Position numbers and translations under genes: made by a program. From positions 1 to 50,789 of the forward strand of contig CALWYM010000094.1 of assembly GCA_944385775.1 (NCBI GenBank): a stretch of 50,789 nt of DNA, written 5' to 3'. Under the pieces are notes generated by a model. The model did no database searches and had not been told where the DNA came from. It saw only the letters and a program-made list of their open reading frames with translations. Positions 32,113 to 41,230 of this stretch are shown piece after piece (the stretch's first letter is position 1; the number at the start of each line of letters is the position of its first letter). The stretch is from an uncultured Oscillospiraceae bacterium (GTDB taxonomy: Bacteria; Bacillota; Clostridia; Oscillospirales; Oscillospiraceae).

Positions 32113-34527
32113 TTACAGATGCCATATTTCCTCTGCGTACTGCCTTATGGTCCTGTCCGAGGAGAAATATCCACTCTTGGCGGTATTGTGAAGCGCTATC
32201 TGGTTCCAGCGTGTTCTGTCGGCATAGAGCGCCTCCAGATTATGCCACGCCTGAATGTAAGAGGCAAAATCCTTGAGGACGAAGAACTCGTCATTGTTAC
32301 GCATAAGCGCATCGTAAATTCCGTTAAAGTTGCCTGACAGCTGACCGAAAGTGCCGTCCACCAGCTCATCAACCACTCTCTTTATATCGGGATTACGGTT
32401 GTACTCATCCCATGAGTAGTACTGTCCCGTGCGCTTCAATTCCTCGATTTCCTGGGCACGGAGACCGAAAATTTCAATATTTTCATCTCCCACACGCTCT
32501 GCCATTTCAACAGTAGCTCCGTCCAAAGTGCCGAGAGTAATGGCTCCGTTCATCATAAACTTCATGTTGCCTGTTCCCGACGCCTCCATGCCGGCAGTGG
32601 AAATCTGCTCGCTTATCTCGCTGGCAGGGTAAATATACTGAGCATTGGATACAGAGAAGTTAGGTACAAAAGCAACCTTTATTCTGTCTCTCACTCTGGG
32701 GTCGTTATTAACCACGTTGGCTACGCTGTTTACAAGCCTTATGGTATCTTTCGCAAACTCATATCCCTGAGCAGCCTTGCCGGAGAAGATAAAGGTCGAT
32801 GGTCTTACCGGGTAATTGGGGTCTGCAACGATATGGTTATACAGGTCCATAATCTTAAAACAGTTGAGAAGCTGCCTTTTATATGCGTGGAATCGTTTTA
32901 CCTGAACGTCAAATATCGATGAGGTATCCACCACAACTCCGCTGGTATCCTTAATATACCTTGCAAGACGATTCTTGTTTTCCTTCTTGCTATTTTCCAT
33001 CTGCTCAAGGAATGACGGGTCATTTTTATACTCAAGAAGCTTTTCAAACTCATCAGGTTCAGTCATCCACTTATCACCAATAGCTGAAGTAATGAGCTTT
33101 GTATAGCTTGGGTTTGCCTGGCACAGGAATCTACGATGAGTGATACCGTTTGTCTTATTACTGAATTTTTCAGGAGCAAGAGTATAGAAATCAGCCAGAA
33201 GATCCTGCTTTAGAATTTCAGTATGAAGGGCAGCCACACCGTTTACTGCGTGTCCCGCAATAACGGACAAATTTGCCATTCTCACCTGACCGTCCCACAA
33301 AATGGCGGTATTTTTCAGCATCTCCTGCCAGTTTCCAAAATTTCTCGGGAAAGACTCTCTGTACCTGCGGTCAATTTCCTCGATAAAATCGTAAACCCTG
33401 GGGAGAATTCTTCTGAACATATCTATTGGCCATTTTTCAAGAGCCTCCGGGAGAATTGTATGGTTAGTATAGCTTACAGTATTTACGGCAATATCCCACG
33501 CCTGGTCCCATGTAAGCCCCTCGTTATCTACCAGAACCCTCATAAGCTCCGGGGCACAGAGAGATGGGTGAGTGTCGTTAGTCTGTATTGCAACTCTGCT
33601 GGCAAACCCGCTCCAGTCGCTGCCGTAATCCTTTTTATATCCGTCAACAATATTGGCTATACCTGCGGCAACAAACATATACTCTTGCTTAAGCCGGAGA
33701 ATTTTTCCCGGATCCGCGTTATCATTTGGATAAAGGACGCTTGTAATCGCCTCCACATCGGAACGGAATTTCATGGCAGCACTGTAATCGCCACGGTTAA
33801 AGGCGTCCATATCGAATTTTTCCTCATATGGCTCTGCGCTCCACAATCTGAGGATATTTACCTGTTTTCCGCCGTAGCCAACAACAGGAACATCATAAGG
33901 AACAGCAAGAATCTTATCTGTATTGTCCCATGTAAACCAGTATTTTCCGTTTTCATAATGACGGTTTACATATCCACCGAAATTTACAACAACCGCATTC
34001 TGAGGTTTTTGTACCTCCCAGGGGTAACCGTTAGCAAGCCAGTTATCCGGGTACTCAACCTGGCAGCCATTTTCAATTTCCTGATGGAACAGACCATAGT
34101 GATACCTTATTCCGTTGCCATAGCCCGAATATCCCAGGCTTGCGAGAGAATCTATAAAGCACGCCGCAAGACGACCGAGACCGCCGTTTCCGAGTCCAGG
34201 GTCAGCCTCCTGTTGGGCAAGGGTGTCCAAACTCTCTCCCAGATCCGCCAGCCCCTCCCTTACAATATCGGTTATGCCGAAATTCATCAGATAATTTTCA
34301 AGAAGCCTGCCAAGAAGAAATTCCATGGAGAAATAGAAAACCTTCTTGTTTCCCTCTACAGCGTCTTTTCTTGAACACTCCGTCTCAATTGTACGGGCAT
34401 GAGCCGCAATGACCTTTACAAGGATTGTATAACGCTCAACTGCGTTGGAATCCTCAAAGTCACGACCAAGCTCCTGCATAAAGGTCGTGCGGTACTCCTT
34501 AATAAATTCCTCTTTGTTTGCAAACAT
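32113..34527 (-). CDS. glgP: Glycogen/maltodextrin phosphorylase
   Basis: An 804-residue GT35 phosphorylase. N-terminal family motifs are FYFSMEFLLGR and GLGNGGLGRLAACF. The pyridoxal-phosphate site EASGTGNMKF places the Schiff-base Lys near residue 656. VKRFHAYKRQ and TNDTHPSL are also conserved. It releases glucose-1-phosphate from glycogen, the reverse flow to GlgCDA. It follows glgB by 68 bp without a terminator, so both belong to one operon; SD TAGGAG lies about 8 nt before ATG 34527. Confidence 0.96.
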   Translation of the reverse strand: MFANKEEFIKEYRTTFMQELGRDFEDSNAVERYTILVKVIAAHARTIETECSRKDAVEGNKKVFYFSMEFLLGRLLENYLMNFGITDIVREGLADLGESLDTLAQQEADPGLGNGGLGRLAACFIDSLASLGYSGYGNGIRYHYGLFHQEIENGCQVEYPDNWLANGYPWEVQKPQNAVVVNFGGYVNRHYENGKYWFTWDNTDKILAVPYDVPVVGYGGKQVNILRLWSAEPYEEKFDMDAFNRGDYSAAMKFRSDVEAITSVLYPNDNADPGKILRLKQEYMFVAAGIANIVDGYKKDYGSDWSGFASRVAIQTNDTHPSLCAPELMRVLVDNEGLTWDQAWDIAVNTVSYTNHTILPEALEKWPIDMFRRILPRVYDFIEEIDRRYRESFPRNFGNWQEMLKNTAILWDGQVRMANLSVIAGHAVNGVAALHTEILKQDLLADFYTLAPEKFSNKTNGITHRRFLCQANPSYTKLITSAIGDKWMTEPDEFEKLLEYKNDPSFLEQMENSKKENKNRLARYIKDTSGVVVDTSSIFDVQVKRFHAYKRQLLNCFKIMDLYNHIVADPNYPVRPSTFIFSGKAAQGYEFAKDTIRLVNSVANVVNNDPRVRDRIKVAFVPNFSVSNAQYIYPASEISEQISTAGMEASGTGNMKFMMNGAITLGTLDGATVEMAERVGDENIEIFGLRAQEIEELKRTGQYYSWDEYNRNPDIKRVVDELVDGTFGQLSGNFNGIYDALMRNNDEFFVLKDFASYIQAWHNLEALYADRTRWNQIALHNTAKSGYFSSDRTIRQYAEEIWHL

Positions 34528-34595
34528 TACTAACTCTCCTACTAATTTAAAATGTTTATATTAAGCGAGCAGTGCCAAAAGACCAAACCGGCAAA

Positions 34596-36524
34596 TCAGT
34601 TTTCCGAGGACCCGGTTTTCATCTCTTCAAGTTCTTTCCTTCCCACTCTCTTGAATATAACTCCGCCTATGGGCGGCACATTAATCGTAATGGAATTTTG
34701 CTGACCGTGATAGGGCTCAGCGTCACTTTGTATTGGGGTTTCGTTCATATGGAGTCCGCTTCCTCCGTAGAGAACGGAATCGGAATTAAATATTTCCTTA
34801 TATACTCCCTTTGCAGGCACACCTACCCTGTAATCCGTATATGTCTCCGGGCAGAAGTTAATCAGTACCACAAGCTCGTCTTTTTTCAGCTTGCCTTTAC
34901 GGATAAAACAGATTATCGACTGCTCGTTATTATTGGCGTCAAGCCACTCGTAGCCTGACCAGTCATAGCTGTGCTGCCACAGCGCCTTTTCAGACTTATA
35001 CAGCCTGTTCAGCTCCTTTATATACTGGAGGTGCTTTCTGTGAGTATCATACTCCTCTGTAAGGAACCACTGAAGTCCCTCATAATATCGCCACTCAATA
35101 AACTGAGCAAACTCGTTGCCCATAAAATTAAGCTTTCCTCCCGAGTGTGTCATCTGGTAAAGAGCCAGAAGCCGCATACCGGCAAACTGGCGCCAATAAT
35201 CCCCCGGCATTCTCCCTATAAGAGAGCATTTGCCGTGAACCACTTCGTCATGGCTCAATGCCATAATGAAGTTCTCGTTAAAAGCGTACATCATGGAGAA
35301 CGTAAGAAGGTTATGGGCTCCCTTTCGGTATGGGAAGTCCGTCTGCATATACCTCAGTGTATCGTTCATCCAGCCCATATCCCATTTATAGTTAAAGCCC
35401 AGTCCACCGTCAGACGGCGGATATGTTACGAGAGGCCATGCCGTACTCTCCTCAGCCATCAGCATAACATCTGGATATCTTTCGCCAATGAGCTGGTTTG
35501 TCTCCCTTAAAAAGTTTATACCTTCAAAATTCTCCTCAGTACCCTTTTCATTAAATTTTTTAAGTTTCGGGTCATCTATCCCAAAATTAAGGTAGAGAAT
35601 ACTTGTAACGCCGTCTACCCTTATTCCGTCCGCATGGTACATCTCAATCCAGTACATGGCGTTTGAAACAAGGAAGCTTCTGACCTCTCCCTTGCCGTGG
35701 TCAAACTTATATGTTCCCCACTGGGCATGGTCTTCCTTCTCGTAAACCTTTTGTCCCGTAAAGGCACCCAGACCGTGGGCGTCCCGGCAGAAATGTCCCG
35801 GTACCCAGTCAAGTATTATGCCCAGATTGTTTTTGTGGCACGCCTCCACAAAATGCATAAACTCTTTCGGAGAGCCGTAACGGGAGGTTGGCGCATAGTA
35901 ACCCGTACACTGATAACCCCAGGAACCGTCAAAGGGGTGTTCCATTATGGGCAGCAGCTCAAGGTGTGTGTAACCCATATCCACCGCGTAAGGTATAAGC
36001 GTCTCCTCAAGCTCCCCGTATGTATAAAAGGAGCCGTCCTCATGTCGTTTCCACGAGCCCAAATGTACCTCATATATGTTAAGAGGGCGCTCAGAATGGC
36101 GGTACCTGCGCCTTGCCGCCATCCAGCGACCATCCTTCCACGGATAGCCATAGATGTCCGCCACCCGGGAATTGGTCTCCGGCGGCTTTTCAGCATAGAA
36201 AGCACAGGGATCTGCCTTATAAATGAGCTCCCCAGTCTCCGTCTCTATAACGTATTTGTAACTGTCCCCCTCCTTAACGCCGGGGACAAAAATCTGCCAT
36301 ATATCAGTTTTTTTATCCTGTTCCATATAGGAACATTCGGTATCCCATTGGTTAAACGAACCTACAACCCTGACACTTTTTGCTCCGGGTGCCCAGACCG
36401 CGAAACGACAACCCCAGCCGCCGTCTCCCTCCATCAGGTGCGCTCCCAGTTTGTCATAATATTTAAGCCATGTACCCTCGGAAAAAAGAAATTTCTCCTC
36501 ATTGGTAAGCAGAATCTGTTCCAT
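34596..36524 (-). CDS. glgB: 1,4-alpha-glucan branching enzyme (GH13)
   Basis: A 642-residue branching enzyme. A CBM48 N-terminal domain (about 30-120, WGCRFAVWAPGAKSVRVVGSFN) precedes the GH13 barrel. The catalytic residues are Asp304 in GIRVDGVTS, Glu near 358 in MAEEST, and the transition-state Asp in LSHDEVVHG. A C-terminal all-beta domain follows. It creates alpha-1,6 branches. The frame extends to 36578, but those extra codons overlap an extended -10/-35 promoter, so ATG 36524 is the real start, with a weak SD. It is first in the glycogen operon. Confidence 0.95.
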   Translation of the reverse strand: MEQILLTNEEKFLFSEGTWLKYYDKLGAHLMEGDGGWGCRFAVWAPGAKSVRVVGSFNQWDTECSYMEQDKKTDIWQIFVPGVKEGDSYKYVIETETGELIYKADPCAFYAEKPPETNSRVADIYGYPWKDGRWMAARRRYRHSERPLNIYEVHLGSWKRHEDGSFYTYGELEETLIPYAVDMGYTHLELLPIMEHPFDGSWGYQCTGYYAPTSRYGSPKEFMHFVEACHKNNLGIILDWVPGHFCRDAHGLGAFTGQKVYEKEDHAQWGTYKFDHGKGEVRSFLVSNAMYWIEMYHADGIRVDGVTSILYLNFGIDDPKLKKFNEKGTEENFEGINFLRETNQLIGERYPDVMLMAEESTAWPLVTYPPSDGGLGFNYKWDMGWMNDTLRYMQTDFPYRKGAHNLLTFSMMYAFNENFIMALSHDEVVHGKCSLIGRMPGDYWRQFAGMRLLALYQMTHSGGKLNFMGNEFAQFIEWRYYEGLQWFLTEEYDTHRKHLQYIKELNRLYKSEKALWQHSYDWSGYEWLDANNNEQSIICFIRKGKLKKDELVVLINFCPETYTDYRVGVPAKGVYKEIFNSDSVLYGGSGLHMNETPIQSDAEPYHGQQNSITINVPPIGGVIFKRVGRKELEEMKTGSSEN

Positions 36525-36560
36525 CTTTTGTCCACTTTCCTCAACTTTATTGATAAATTG

Positions 36561-36589
36561 ATTATAACACTTCCCCATACTTTTGTCTA
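36561..36589 (-). promoter_or_regulatory. Promoter of the glgBPCDA operon
   Basis: Minus strand TAGACA (36584-36589), 17 nt, TGT-TATAAT (36561-36566): a consensus extended -10 with a 5/6 -35. It places the transcript start about 30 nt upstream of the chosen glgB ATG. Confidence 0.8.
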
Positions 36590-36634
36590 GCTTTTTACCC
36601 CCGTTAAAATAGACAAACTTTAGCTATAATGCAT

Positions 36635-36663
36635 AAATTCCTGCTCGAGTTGAGCAGGAATTT
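36635..36663. terminator. Hairpin downstream of the 266-residue membrane protein gene
   Basis: AAATTCCTGCTC pairs with GAGCAGGAATTT around a 5-nt loop. T runs are short on both strands (TTTTG plus, TTTATG minus), so termination may be moderate. The rest of 36664-36755 is A/T-rich with nothing recognised. Confidence 0.6.
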
Positions 36664-36755
36664 TGACTAAAATATAAATAATTCTACCGGATTTTACATA
36701 TAATGAGGTCAGTAAAAGTTAGTGTCAAATCTTTGTAAATTAATATTTATACCAA

Positions 36756-37556
36756 TTATTCGTCACTGTTAACAAAAGTATCCGTATCCTGTTGTGCAGG
36801 TTGCTCTCTCAAAAAAGCTCTGAGATTTGTTGCCGATATGACAGCGCCCCCCGCAGAGGTAATCATTAACCATGTAGACTTAAAATCGGGCAGAGCGACC
36901 ATGAGAAAATAAACCGCCCATATCTGACTAAGCAAATTGACAAAGCCATTTGTTCTGCCAAAGGAATATCCAGCTGTACAGTAAAAGCTCACCGCAGCGA
37001 GACCAAAACCAAGGCACTGGTAACAGTATTTGCTAAGTACCGGCACCCCGGCATACTCCTTATAAATTACAGTCATAAGAAAGGCATAAAATATGGCAGG
37101 AGCAACAGACAAGAGTCTCTGCTCAATTCCCTTTCTCCCACGGCAGGCTGTAATGGCAAGGAGCATTGACCCTATACCTGCTGCAACGCCGAGAATGGCG
37201 GTGAAATTAACCGACCTTCCAAAAAGAACTGCCGTACCGTCCGTGACCATCAGGGACGCCACTGCCAGTTCAATTCCCGCGGCAGAGATTATAAACGTCT
37301 CAGTTTTTGTCAGCGGAAAGGCCTCATGGTATGTTTTCGGCTCATTCTTTTTGTAGCTTTGCCATATTTTATAGCTTGCTATAAGTGTTATAATTAAAAA
37401 AGCTGCGGTAAAAGCCGTAAGTACAGCCGTTATAACATCTCCCCGGAAAATAAGTCCCTTTTCATCGTATGAACGACTGTTTTGCAAATATTTAAGCCAT
37501 CCGCCCACCGCCCCCAGAAGCAATGCGCTGAGTGGAATTACATTTTCTTTTTTCAT
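36756..37556 (-). CDS. Polytopic membrane protein of unknown function
   Basis: About 266 residues with roughly seven predicted TM helices, starting with a hydrophobic segment after MKKENV. Two stretches of charged residues (around YKIWQSYKKNEPKTYHEAF and CRGRKGIEQR) form cytosolic loops, and the tail is polar (QPAQQDTDTFVNSDE). I do not recognise a family. The longest frame begins at 37622, but ATG 37556 has SD GGAAG at 6 nt. It is divergent from spoIID, separated by 94 bp, which could hint at a sporulation or envelope link, though only by position. Confidence 0.8.
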   Translation of the reverse strand: MKKENVIPLSALLLGAVGGWLKYLQNSRSYDEKGLIFRGDVITAVLTAFTAAFLIITLIASYKIWQSYKKNEPKTYHEAFPLTKTETFIISAAGIELAVASLMVTDGTAVLFGRSVNFTAILGVAAGIGSMLLAITACRGRKGIEQRLLSVAPAIFYAFLMTVIYKEYAGVPVLSKYCYQCLGFGLAAVSFYCTAGYSFGRTNGFVNLLSQIWAVYFLMVALPDFKSTWLMITSAGGAVISATNLRAFLREQPAQQDTDTFVNSDE

Positions 37557-37650
37557 ATTTTTCTTCCGTTTCAAATAGAATTTATGTATAGGTATTTTAC
37601 ACCACCCGTAAGCCGGAGTCAATGCTGGCTAAAACAGAAGGAGTATTCTA

Positions 37651-38649
37651 ATGAAAAGTCAGATTATAATGGCTTTTATGGTTTGCCTAGCTTTTCTTAT
37701 CCTCATACCCATGGCAATAAGCATAAAAGACCCCATAACCCAGCCCGAGGTTTCGGATAATTCTCAAGACTATCAAAATTCCGGGGAAATGACAGACGCC
37801 GGTCTCACCATTCGTCTTTTGTCAAACGGCGAGGTGCAGAATCTTACGATGGAACAGTACCTTGTAGGCGCCGTAGGAGCCGAAATGCCCGCTGCCTTTG
37901 AACTGGAAGCTCTGAAAGCACAGGCCGTGGCGCTACGTACATATGTCATATACAAGCAGTCTTTTGAAAAGGACCGTCACAGTAACGCTGATATATGCTC
38001 AGACTCCTCCTGCTGTGCCGCCTGGAACAGTGAAGATACCCTCAGGGAAAAATGGGGCGATGATTATGACACGTACTATTCCAAGATACTCCAGGCGGTA
38101 AACGAAACTGACGGTTTATATCTGACGTACGGCGGTGAGCCGGCACTGGCGGTTTTCCACTCCTCATCTTCCGGAGCAACTGAGGACAGCAGTCAGGTTT
38201 GGGGTACGGCAATGCCTTACCTTATAAGCGTCAAGACGCCGGAAAACGAGGAAAATGTTCCCGGCTTTGTGTCCTCCGTCACCATGACAGAAAATGAGTT
38301 TATGGAGGTATTTAAAGAATCCTATCCGGAGGCTGACTTCTCCGCCGGGCTTCCAGACAGTATTGAGGGAATGATTTATGACCTTTCAGGAAGGCTTTCA
38401 AAAATCACTATCGGAGGAATTGAAATTTCCGGTACCACATTGCGCTCCATGTATAATCTGAGAAGCGCGACAATAACCATATCCTTCAGCGGTAACGATA
38501 TAGTCCTTACCACCTCTGGTTACGGTCATGGCGTGGGCATGAGCCAGTACGGAGCCAATGTAATGGCAAAAAGCGGCTCATCTTTCAGTGATATTCTTGC
38601 CCAGTACTACCCAGGTACAGTCCTTACGAAAGCCGAAATTCAGGATTAG
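37651..38649 (+). CDS. spoIID: Stage II sporulation protein D (SpoIID), peptidoglycan lytic transglycosylase
   Basis: A 332-residue protein with an N-terminal membrane anchor (residues 4-24) and an extracytoplasmic SpoIID domain. The catalytic Glu78 lies in VGAVGAEMPAAFELEALKAQ, followed by QAVALRTY. The paired Cys (ADICSDSSCCAAW) and the C-terminal GYGHGVGMSQYGA motif are family hallmarks. It cleaves glycan strands denuded by SpoIIP during engulfment. SD AAGGAG lies 7 nt before ATG. It is monocistronic. No clear sigma-E promoter was identified by eye in the 94-bp upstream gap. Confidence 0.95.
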   Translation: MKSQIIMAFMVCLAFLILIPMAISIKDPITQPEVSDNSQDYQNSGEMTDAGLTIRLLSNGEVQNLTMEQYLVGAVGAEMPAAFELEALKAQAVALRTYVIYKQSFEKDRHSNADICSDSSCCAAWNSEDTLREKWGDDYDTYYSKILQAVNETDGLYLTYGGEPALAVFHSSSSGATEDSSQVWGTAMPYLISVKTPENEENVPGFVSSVTMTENEFMEVFKESYPEADFSAGLPDSIEGMIYDLSGRLSKITIGGIEISGTTLRSMYNLRSATITISFSGNDIVLTTSGYGHGVGMSQYGANVMAKSGSSFSDILAQYYPGTVLTKAEIQD

Positions 38650-38665
38650 ACTTGATTTAAAAAAT

Positions 38666-38696
38666 AAAAAGCCTATCTTTTTAAGATAGGCTTTTT
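38666..38696. terminator. Bidirectional terminator between spoIID and the DAACS symporter gene
   Basis: AAAAAGCCTATCTT pairs with AAGATAGGCTTTTT around a 3-nt loop, with T runs on both strands, between convergent genes. Confidence 0.92.
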
Positions 38697-38700
38697 ATTT

Positions 38701-40047
38701 TTATCTTTTATTGTAGGTATCCATATCAAGCTTGCCCTCCATCTTGGAAACGGCAATGGCGGCAACGGAGTCGCCCACGCAGTTAAGACTTGTAACCAGC
38801 ATCTCAATAGGACGGTTTATGGCAAGTATCAAAGAATATGCCACAAGAGCGGCTTCACCCGTAAAACCAACTCCGGAGAGGATAGTGAAAAGTATTACAG
38901 CGCCCGCTCCTGGAGCCGCCGGAGTTCCGGCACTGGCAATAAGCGCAAGGACCATAATAAGAACAAGCTGGAAAATACTTACGTCATATCCGCCGCAGCC
39001 GGCAATAAAAAGCGTCGCGACGACCTGCATAATGGCTGTTCCGTCCATATTAATAGTCATTCCAAGGGGCAGAACAAAGGACGCGACCTGTTTGTCAACT
39101 CCCATTTCGTTGATTGTAGTATCTATGTTAAGGGGAAGCGTGGCCGCGCTGGAGGAGGTTGAAAAGCCGAATACCACTACCTTAAATATCTTTCTCATAA
39201 ACATGGCAGGGTTAAGCTTTGTAAGAACCATAAGTAGAACCGGGTACCCTACTATCAAATATACAAGCAGCAGCACTACGCAAACAACCACATAGGCTAT
39301 CGCCGGCTTTATATATGTAATTCCATAGGTTGCAAAAGTTCTTGAAAGCAGAAGGAAGATAGCAACAGGTCCAAACTTTCTCACCACAAAATTAAGGAAT
39401 ATAACAATTATGTCGTTAATTTCCTTGCAGAATTTATAAATTGAAACCTCGCCCTGGGTTCTTATAGCGTTAATGCCGAGCCCGGTAACAACGGCGAGGA
39501 AAACAACGGACAAAACGCTGTTATTGACGCTGAAAACCGCGCCTATGTTGGAAGGGACAATATCCAGAATAACACGGAGAGGATTTGAGCTTGTGCTGCC
39601 TGCAGCGCCCTCAATGCCCTCAATAACCGTATTAAAGAGACCGGCGTCATAGCAGATAAGACCAACCACAGCCGCAAGGATAAGTGCCAGCACGCTGGAA
39701 AGCAGGAAAACAAGAAGCGTTTTAACTGAAATTCTTCCCAAAGTGGAAGCTTCCTTGATTTCACTTATTGCCAAAACAATAGAGCAAAATACCATGGGAA
39801 CGATAATGACCTGAAGCGCTCTTATAAACAGCTGCCCGCCTATATAAAACAGTCCCAGGGCATTCTCCCCTCCGGCAGCCGTTATATCCTGAAACAGATA
39901 CCTGTTAATAGTCTGCCACGTTTGACTGTCTTCTCCAATGGATTCGCGAAACAGCATCAGCAGAATTCCCACAGCAATTCCCGCTATCATGGCAACGAGC
40001 ATTCGGACTGCCAGCTTGCTTGACTGGCTCATTTCCGTCTTCTTCAT
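38701..40047 (-). CDS. Dicarboxylate/amino acid:cation symporter (DAACS, GltP/DctA family)
   Basis: A 448-residue membrane transporter with the GltPh fold. The serine-rich reentrant loop FSTSSSAATLP, the NMDGT motif (TINMDGTAIMQ) and the second reentrant loop SAGTPAAPGAG are all present, along with the C-terminal Asp/Asn substrate region (NRPIEMLVTSLNCVGDSVAA). Likely substrates are glutamate, aspartate or C4-dicarboxylates with Na+ or H+; the exact one is not determined. SD AAGGAG lies 9 nt before ATG. It could feed aspartate or fumarate into the reductive pathway encoded 11 kb away (inference). Confidence 0.93.
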   Translation of the reverse strand: MKKTEMSQSSKLAVRMLVAMIAGIAVGILLMLFRESIGEDSQTWQTINRYLFQDITAAGGENALGLFYIGGQLFIRALQVIIVPMVFCSIVLAISEIKEASTLGRISVKTLLVFLLSSVLALILAAVVGLICYDAGLFNTVIEGIEGAAGSTSSNPLRVILDIVPSNIGAVFSVNNSVLSVVFLAVVTGLGINAIRTQGEVSIYKFCKEINDIIVIFLNFVVRKFGPVAIFLLLSRTFATYGITYIKPAIAYVVVCVVLLLVYLIVGYPVLLMVLTKLNPAMFMRKIFKVVVFGFSTSSSAATLPLNIDTTINEMGVDKQVASFVLPLGMTINMDGTAIMQVVATLFIAGCGGYDVSIFQLVLIMVLALIASAGTPAAPGAGAVILFTILSGVGFTGEAALVAYSLILAINRPIEMLVTSLNCVGDSVAAIAVSKMEGKLDMDTYNKR

Positions 40048-40105
40048 TAATTTCTTCTCCTTTTTGCCTTATTATCCGGGATATATCCGTAAAATGCCCA
40101 TAAAA

Positions 40106-40136
40106 GAACGGCACAGGAGTCCTGCCTGTGCCGTTC
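40106..40136 (-). terminator. Strong hairpin between the G3E GTPase operon and the symporter gene
   Basis: GAACGGCACAGG pairs perfectly with CCTGTGCCGTTC around a 7-nt loop, followed on the minus strand by TTTTATG. It serves as the GTPase-operon terminator or, if the promoter at 40157-40185 is used, as an attenuator in the symporter leader. Confidence 0.7.
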
Positions 40137-40156
40137 CCATCGGAAGTACCCTAGCT

Positions 40157-40185
40157 ATATTAAGGTCATGCTTTCAAAAAAGCAA
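40157..40185 (-). promoter_or_regulatory. Possible promoter of the symporter gene upstream of the hairpin
   Basis: Minus strand TTGCTT (40180-40185), 17 nt, TAATAT (40157-40162). The match is moderate. A downstream alternative near 40070 (GATAAT) has no good -35. Confidence 0.35.
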
Positions 40186-40261
40186 CACTTTTTTTAATTT
40201 TCGCCAAACTTTTTAGTTTTTGACCATTACTCCCTATAATCAGAGCGAATTTTTAATGACT

Positions 40262-41230
40262 TTAATAGAAGGTGGCGACCTCCTGTTCGGGAGCAGTCGC
40301 CTCCGTAACAACAGTTGCCGTCAGCACCGGACCCACACCTCCGTAAATTAAATGGAACTGCTTATGGATTTTAGCCGTCACCGTAACCCAGCTGTCCTTA
40401 GGCATTTTTGAGACCTTGCTCTTATCCCAGTTACATACAAGACCTGCAAACTGAATATCCTCAACGCAGCAGGTCATCACGTGACGCCCAACAACAAATC
40501 CACCGGGGAGTGTCGCCCTTTTAAGGGCGCGTCCAAGAAATCTCACAGTCTTCCCCTCATACTTGTCCATGTCCTCAGAGAGGTCACGATACCAAACAGC
40601 ATAATCCGAAACACCTATATCTATAATAGGCGCCTCTATATCAAAGGGAAGCGGATCCTCAATATCGTCATACCGCACCTCGCCTGAGGGCGATTCATAT
40701 ATTATATCCGCCCTGCGGGTAGCTGCGCGCACAAGCTTGTGATATTCCATTTGGTCCATATCTGGCGAAAAACGGTTGAAAACCGCAAGCTCACAGCTTT
40801 GCAGCTTATCAAATGTAAGCTGTCGCATATTGGCGTTGTAATTCATTATGGTCCTGGCATCAGCAAAGAAAAATTCCTGATAGATAAGCCAGCCCTCCGG
40901 CATAGCACTGTACAGCCTGTCAAGAAGCCACATTCCGTTATACTCTATCATAACCTTTGTAGCTCCCGTCTCCTTTATATACCGGGACAGGTTTTCTTCC
41001 GTCAGCTCTTCTTCGCTGTCAATAGTCCGGCACTCCACATTGGGAAATGAGAATTTTGACGGATCGTACTCAACCTCACCCTCCTCGCATAAAATGAGAA
41101 GAGTTCTCTCGCCATCATTAAACCTTTCATCCTCCAGAGTCTCCTGAATAAAAGTGGTTTTGCCGCTCTCTAAAAATCCGGTAAACAGAAATACCGGAAT
41201 TTCCTTAGGGGCAGAATTTCCCTTAGCCAA
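40262..41230 (-). CDS. G3E (COG0523) GTPase fused to a DUF1980/YcgQ-like domain
   Basis: A 322-residue protein. Residues 10-175 are a G3E P-loop domain (Walker A FTGFLESGKTTF, about 16-27), lacking the classical CxCC metal motif of COG0523 chaperones. Residues about 215-322 resemble the C-terminal domain of YcgQ/TIGR03943 proteins: GKTVRFLGRA, a FVVGRHVMTCC motif, WVTVTAKI and a terminal PEQEVATFY. In Bacillus, ycgQ-type genes sit with Zur-regulated zinc genes, so a metal-delivery role is likely (inference). It starts with TTG at 41230, SD AAGGAG at 10 nt, overlapping the upstream His-rich GTPase gene by 8 nt. Confidence 0.82.
   Translation of the reverse strand: MAKGNSAPKEIPVFLFTGFLESGKTTFIQETLEDERFNDGERTLLILCEEGEVEYDPSKFSFPNVECRTIDSEEELTEENLSRYIKETGATKVMIEYNGMWLLDRLYSAMPEGWLIYQEFFFADARTIMNYNANMRQLTFDKLQSCELAVFNRFSPDMDQMEYHKLVRAATRRADIIYESPSGEVRYDDIEDPLPFDIEAPIIDIGVSDYAVWYRDLSEDMDKYEGKTVRFLGRALKRATLPGGFVVGRHVMTCCVEDIQFAGLVCNWDKSKVSKMPKDSWVTVTAKIHKQFHLIYGGVGPVLTATVVTEATAPEQEVATFY

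Noticed and set aside
33223..34374. 383-codon plus-strand open frame
   Set aside because: Antisense to glgP, which is complete and canonical.
35697..36590. 297-codon plus-strand open frame
   Set aside because: Antisense to glgB and running through its promoter; no RBS.
36590..36634. Plus-strand promoter-like TAGACA/TATAAT pair
   Set aside because: The spacing is only 9 nt and no plus-strand gene follows; more likely chance in A/T-rich DNA.
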